Origin: an uncultured Bacteroidales bacterium
Lineage (GTDB): Bacteria; Bacteroidota; Bacteroidia; Bacteroidales; Marinilabiliaceae
Direction of reading: 5' to 3'
Length of the DNA stretch: 8,500 nt
NCBI GenBank assembly: GCA_937892255.1
Contig: CALAUL010000088.1
Location: forward strand, 1 to 8,500
Part shown: piece after piece, positions 7,147 to 8,500 of the stretch
How positions within the stretch are numbered: position 1 is the first letter of the stretch
How the letters are laid out: each line of letters opens with the position of its first letter
Notes under the pieces: model-generated
What the model was told of the DNA's origin: nothing
The model's database searches: none
The model's input: only the letters and a program-made list of their open reading frames with translations
Made by a program: the position numbers and the translations under genes

Positions 7147-8118
7147 TCAGAGGTGAAGATTTAGTTCCTCGAATCCGTATTTTTTATTTAGAAGTTCTGC
7201 CAGATATTCTTGTTCGGCTTGTTGTGGTGTAGCAGAGAGGTAAGCTCTTTTCTTCATGTGGTAAAGGTCCATGATGGTAGAGTAGCCCGATCTGCAGACG
7301 ATGTTTCGTGCATTCTGCATAAAGAAGGAGAGTTCTTCGATTCCCAAATACGGATATATCTCTATTTGTCCATCTTTTGAGGGATGCTCGTTGCCTATTT
7401 TCCCACAGACTATGACGCATCTGCCGTTTTTTGTTTTGAACAACTTGATGACCTCTTTTTCGAATATCGTTCTGTGGGGTTCTTGTCCTGAGATGATGCC
7501 GAGCCACTCGATAGTGTCGGTGTCTGATGTTTTTCCGACAGCAGGTCTCAGTCGGGACAATACACCGATGTATCTGTATGGTATTTTGATATATTGCGGA
7601 TTAGAGAGTTCTCCTGACAGTCCATTCGGATAAGGGCTTATATCGGGAATAAAGCATTCGTCAAATTTGTTCACCCAACGTGCCAGCAGACGAGCAAGAA
7701 GAGGCTCTAAGGGTTCTAATATTTTTATTCCGCATTTCGGTGTCAGTTGGTGGGTTATGATGTAGGACTTGCTTTTTTTTGAGTACACACCATAGCGATT
7801 GTCCGAAATTATCGTGTCTATGCCATGCCGTTTGACGATTCTTTTTGTTGTCAGGAACTCTCTGTAATAACAAAATAAGAACTTTGGTATTTGTAGCAGT
7901 ATGGATGAAGCGACTCCCAATCGTGCGTTATACCATGGAGAGAAAGATTGTAAAGTCAGTGTTTTGATATTCGGGAAGTTTCGTTTGAGTACTTCCAACG
8001 AGTTTCCGCTGCCGGCTATTATCACGTCGTGGTGGTTCTCTATCAGCCATTTTATCACGGGGACAAGTCTTGTGGCATGTCCCAATCCCCAGTCTAATGG
8101 CGTGACTAATATTTTCAT
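7147..8118 (-). CDS. MurG-like GT-B glycosyltransferase, substrate unknown
   Basis: This is a 323-aa protein with a GT-B fold signature. The N-terminus (MKILVTPLDWGLGHATRLVP, 1-20) has the glycine-rich loop and His typical of MurG-related enzymes. A middle linker follows (about 180-205). The C-terminal Rossmann-like domain has a GT28-type nucleotide-sugar site: CRSGYSTIMDL (275-285) and TPQQAEQEYLAELL (297-310), comparable to the R-G-A-S-T-x-x-E and Q-x-x-N-A motifs of MurG. It is too divergent, and shorter than MurG itself (about 355 aa), so it is probably a relative acting on another lipid or protein acceptor. No signal peptide is seen; a peripheral membrane role at the inner leaflet is inferred. 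The ATG at 8118 is preferred over an in-frame TTG at 8148 because it starts directly at the first beta strand. I find no good promoter upstream. Confidence 0.82.
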   Translation of the reverse strand: MKILVTPLDWGLGHATRLVPVIKWLIENHHDVIIAGSGNSLEVLKRNFPNIKTLTLQSFSPWYNARLGVASSILLQIPKFLFCYYREFLTTKRIVKRHGIDTIISDNRYGVYSKKSKSYIITHQLTPKCGIKILEPLEPLLARLLARWVNKFDECFIPDISPYPNGLSGELSNPQYIKIPYRYIGVLSRLRPAVGKTSDTDTIEWLGIISGQEPHRTIFEKEVIKLFKTKNGRCVIVCGKIGNEHPSKDGQIEIYPYLGIEELSFFMQNARNIVCRSGYSTIMDLYHMKKRAYLSATPQQAEQEYLAELLNKKYGFEELNLHL

Positions 8119-8290
8119 TGTTGTCAGACGGTTAAAAATGCTCCGCAATAAAGCAAAACTTCCAATAAATTCAAAATCGTTTTGAGAGTTACTACGAACG
8201 ATGAAAAGGCTTTGAATGACGTTTGTGGGTACGTTGAATTGGGGTTAATCGTAAGTCTTGTTGCGAAAAACTCGTTGGACAAAAGCGAAC

Positions 8291-8312
8291 AAGAAATGAA
8301 AAATTTCTTTTT
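8291..8312 (+). other. Small AT-rich hairpin in intergenic region
   Basis: AAGAAAT (8291-8297) pairs with ATTTCTT (8303-8309) around the 5-nt loop GAAAA and is followed by TTT. It ends 11 nt before the -33 box of the downstream promoter. It resembles a weak terminator, but no plus-strand gene lies upstream. An upstream-promoter-like or operator role is possible; chance pairing in AT-rich DNA is equally possible. Confidence 0.25.
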
Positions 8313-8323
8313 GTAAAAAATCT

Positions 8324-8355
8324 TTTGTCTATATATGAAAATATAACTACTTTTG
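8324..8355 (+). promoter_or_regulatory. Bacteroidetes-type promoter for the gene at the right edge
   Basis: A -33 TTTG (8324-8327) and a -7 TACTTTTG (8348-8355) are separated by exactly 20 nt, the same spacing as in the rimP promoter. Transcription should start around 8360-8363, right at the first ATG (8363), so the mRNA would be leaderless if that ATG is used. If translation starts at a later Met (8372, 8375 or 8390), the leader is 10-30 nt. Confidence 0.8.
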
Positions 8356-8362
8356 CCACGAT

Positions 8363-8500
8363 ATGAAAAACATGATGAGTAAAATTGAAATGAATCTTGA
8401 TAGTTGTATAAGGAAAGACAAATTCTTAGAAGTTGCTGATATACAGCATCTTACCCCCCCCCCCCTTCTTTACTACCTTTTAGGAGAGAGGGCAGAAGTC
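8363..8500 (+). CDS. Unidentified gene, 5' part, with an internal poly-C tract
   Basis: An open frame starts at ATG 8363 and is still open at the window end (46 codons visible). The N-terminus reads MKNMMSKIEMNLDSCIRKDK, then FLEVADIQHL. Next comes TPPP encoded by a C12 run, then LLYYLLGERAEV, at which point the window ends. In-frame Met codons also lie at 8372, 8375 and 8390; the last may be the true start, given that the predicted transcription start almost coincides with 8363. Support comes from an excellent promoter immediately upstream and from the open frame across the tract. I do not recognise the protein. Losing one C would give TPPPFFTTF and a stop at TAG 8481-8483 (window numbering), so expression may depend on tract length. 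It could also be a fragment or a gene with a sequencing length error. Confidence 0.6.
   Translation, partial: MKNMMSKIEMNLDSCIRKDKFLEVADIQHLTPPPLLYYLLGERAEV
8454..8465 (+). repeat. Homopolymer run of 12 C, candidate phase-variation tract
   Basis: Twelve consecutive C residues lie about 30 codons into the open frame starting at 8363. No other homopolymer of this length occurs in the window, whose base composition is AT-rich, so a chance C12 is very unlikely. Long poly-C or poly-G tracts in coding regions are classic slipped-strand mispairing sites that switch genes on and off. Whether this one varies cannot be seen from a single sequence. Confidence 0.9.

Noticed and set aside
7773..7780. Run of eight T (A8 in the glycosyltransferase coding strand) as a second slippage tract
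   Set aside because: A8 is common in AT-rich genes and encodes in-frame Lys codons within an intact protein; much weaker than the C12 run.
8119..8148. N-terminal extension of the glycosyltransferase from a TTG at 8148
   Set aside because: The ATG at 8118 begins right at the first beta strand (MKILVTP), as in other GT-B enzymes; the extra ten residues add nothing recognisable.

Overview
The window looks like a chromosomal core region of a Bacteroidetes bacterium, most likely a Bacteroidales. The signs are AT-rich DNA, almost no Shine-Dalgarno sequences, and promoters with a -33 TTTG and a -7 TAnnTTTG element. IF-2 has a very long Lys-rich linker, and a lipoprotein gene sits directly upstream of pdxA. 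No mobile element, CRISPR array or integrase is visible.

Layout: bases 1-54 are the 3' part of a tRNA-Lys(UUU), followed by an intrinsic terminator (61-93). Bases 94-242 hold nothing I can recognise. A strong promoter (243-274) then drives rimP (353-820), nusA (829-2070) and infB (2161-4857). This is the widespread operon linking 30S maturation, transcription elongation/termination and translation initiation. Two RNA hairpins, one in the rimP leader and one in the nusA-infB gap, are candidate control elements. A hairpin at 4873-4915, probably bidirectional, ends the operon and also faces the convergent minus-strand unit.

On the minus strand, a predicted lipoprotein of unknown function (7055 to 6036) is followed after 14 bp by pdxA (6021 to 4954), a vitamin B6 biosynthesis gene. 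A promoter lies just upstream, near 7094-7123. Further upstream, a MurG-like GT-B glycosyltransferase of unknown substrate (8118 to 7147) is read in the same direction, apparently as a separate unit.

The right edge holds a short intergenic region (8119-8362) with a small AT hairpin and an excellent plus-strand promoter (8324-8355). This drives an unidentified gene that runs off the window. Its early coding region contains a run of 12 C residues at 8454-8465. The reading frame is open at C12 and stops quickly at C11. This possible phase-variable (contingency) gene is the most unusual feature here. The rest is ordinary housekeeping DNA.
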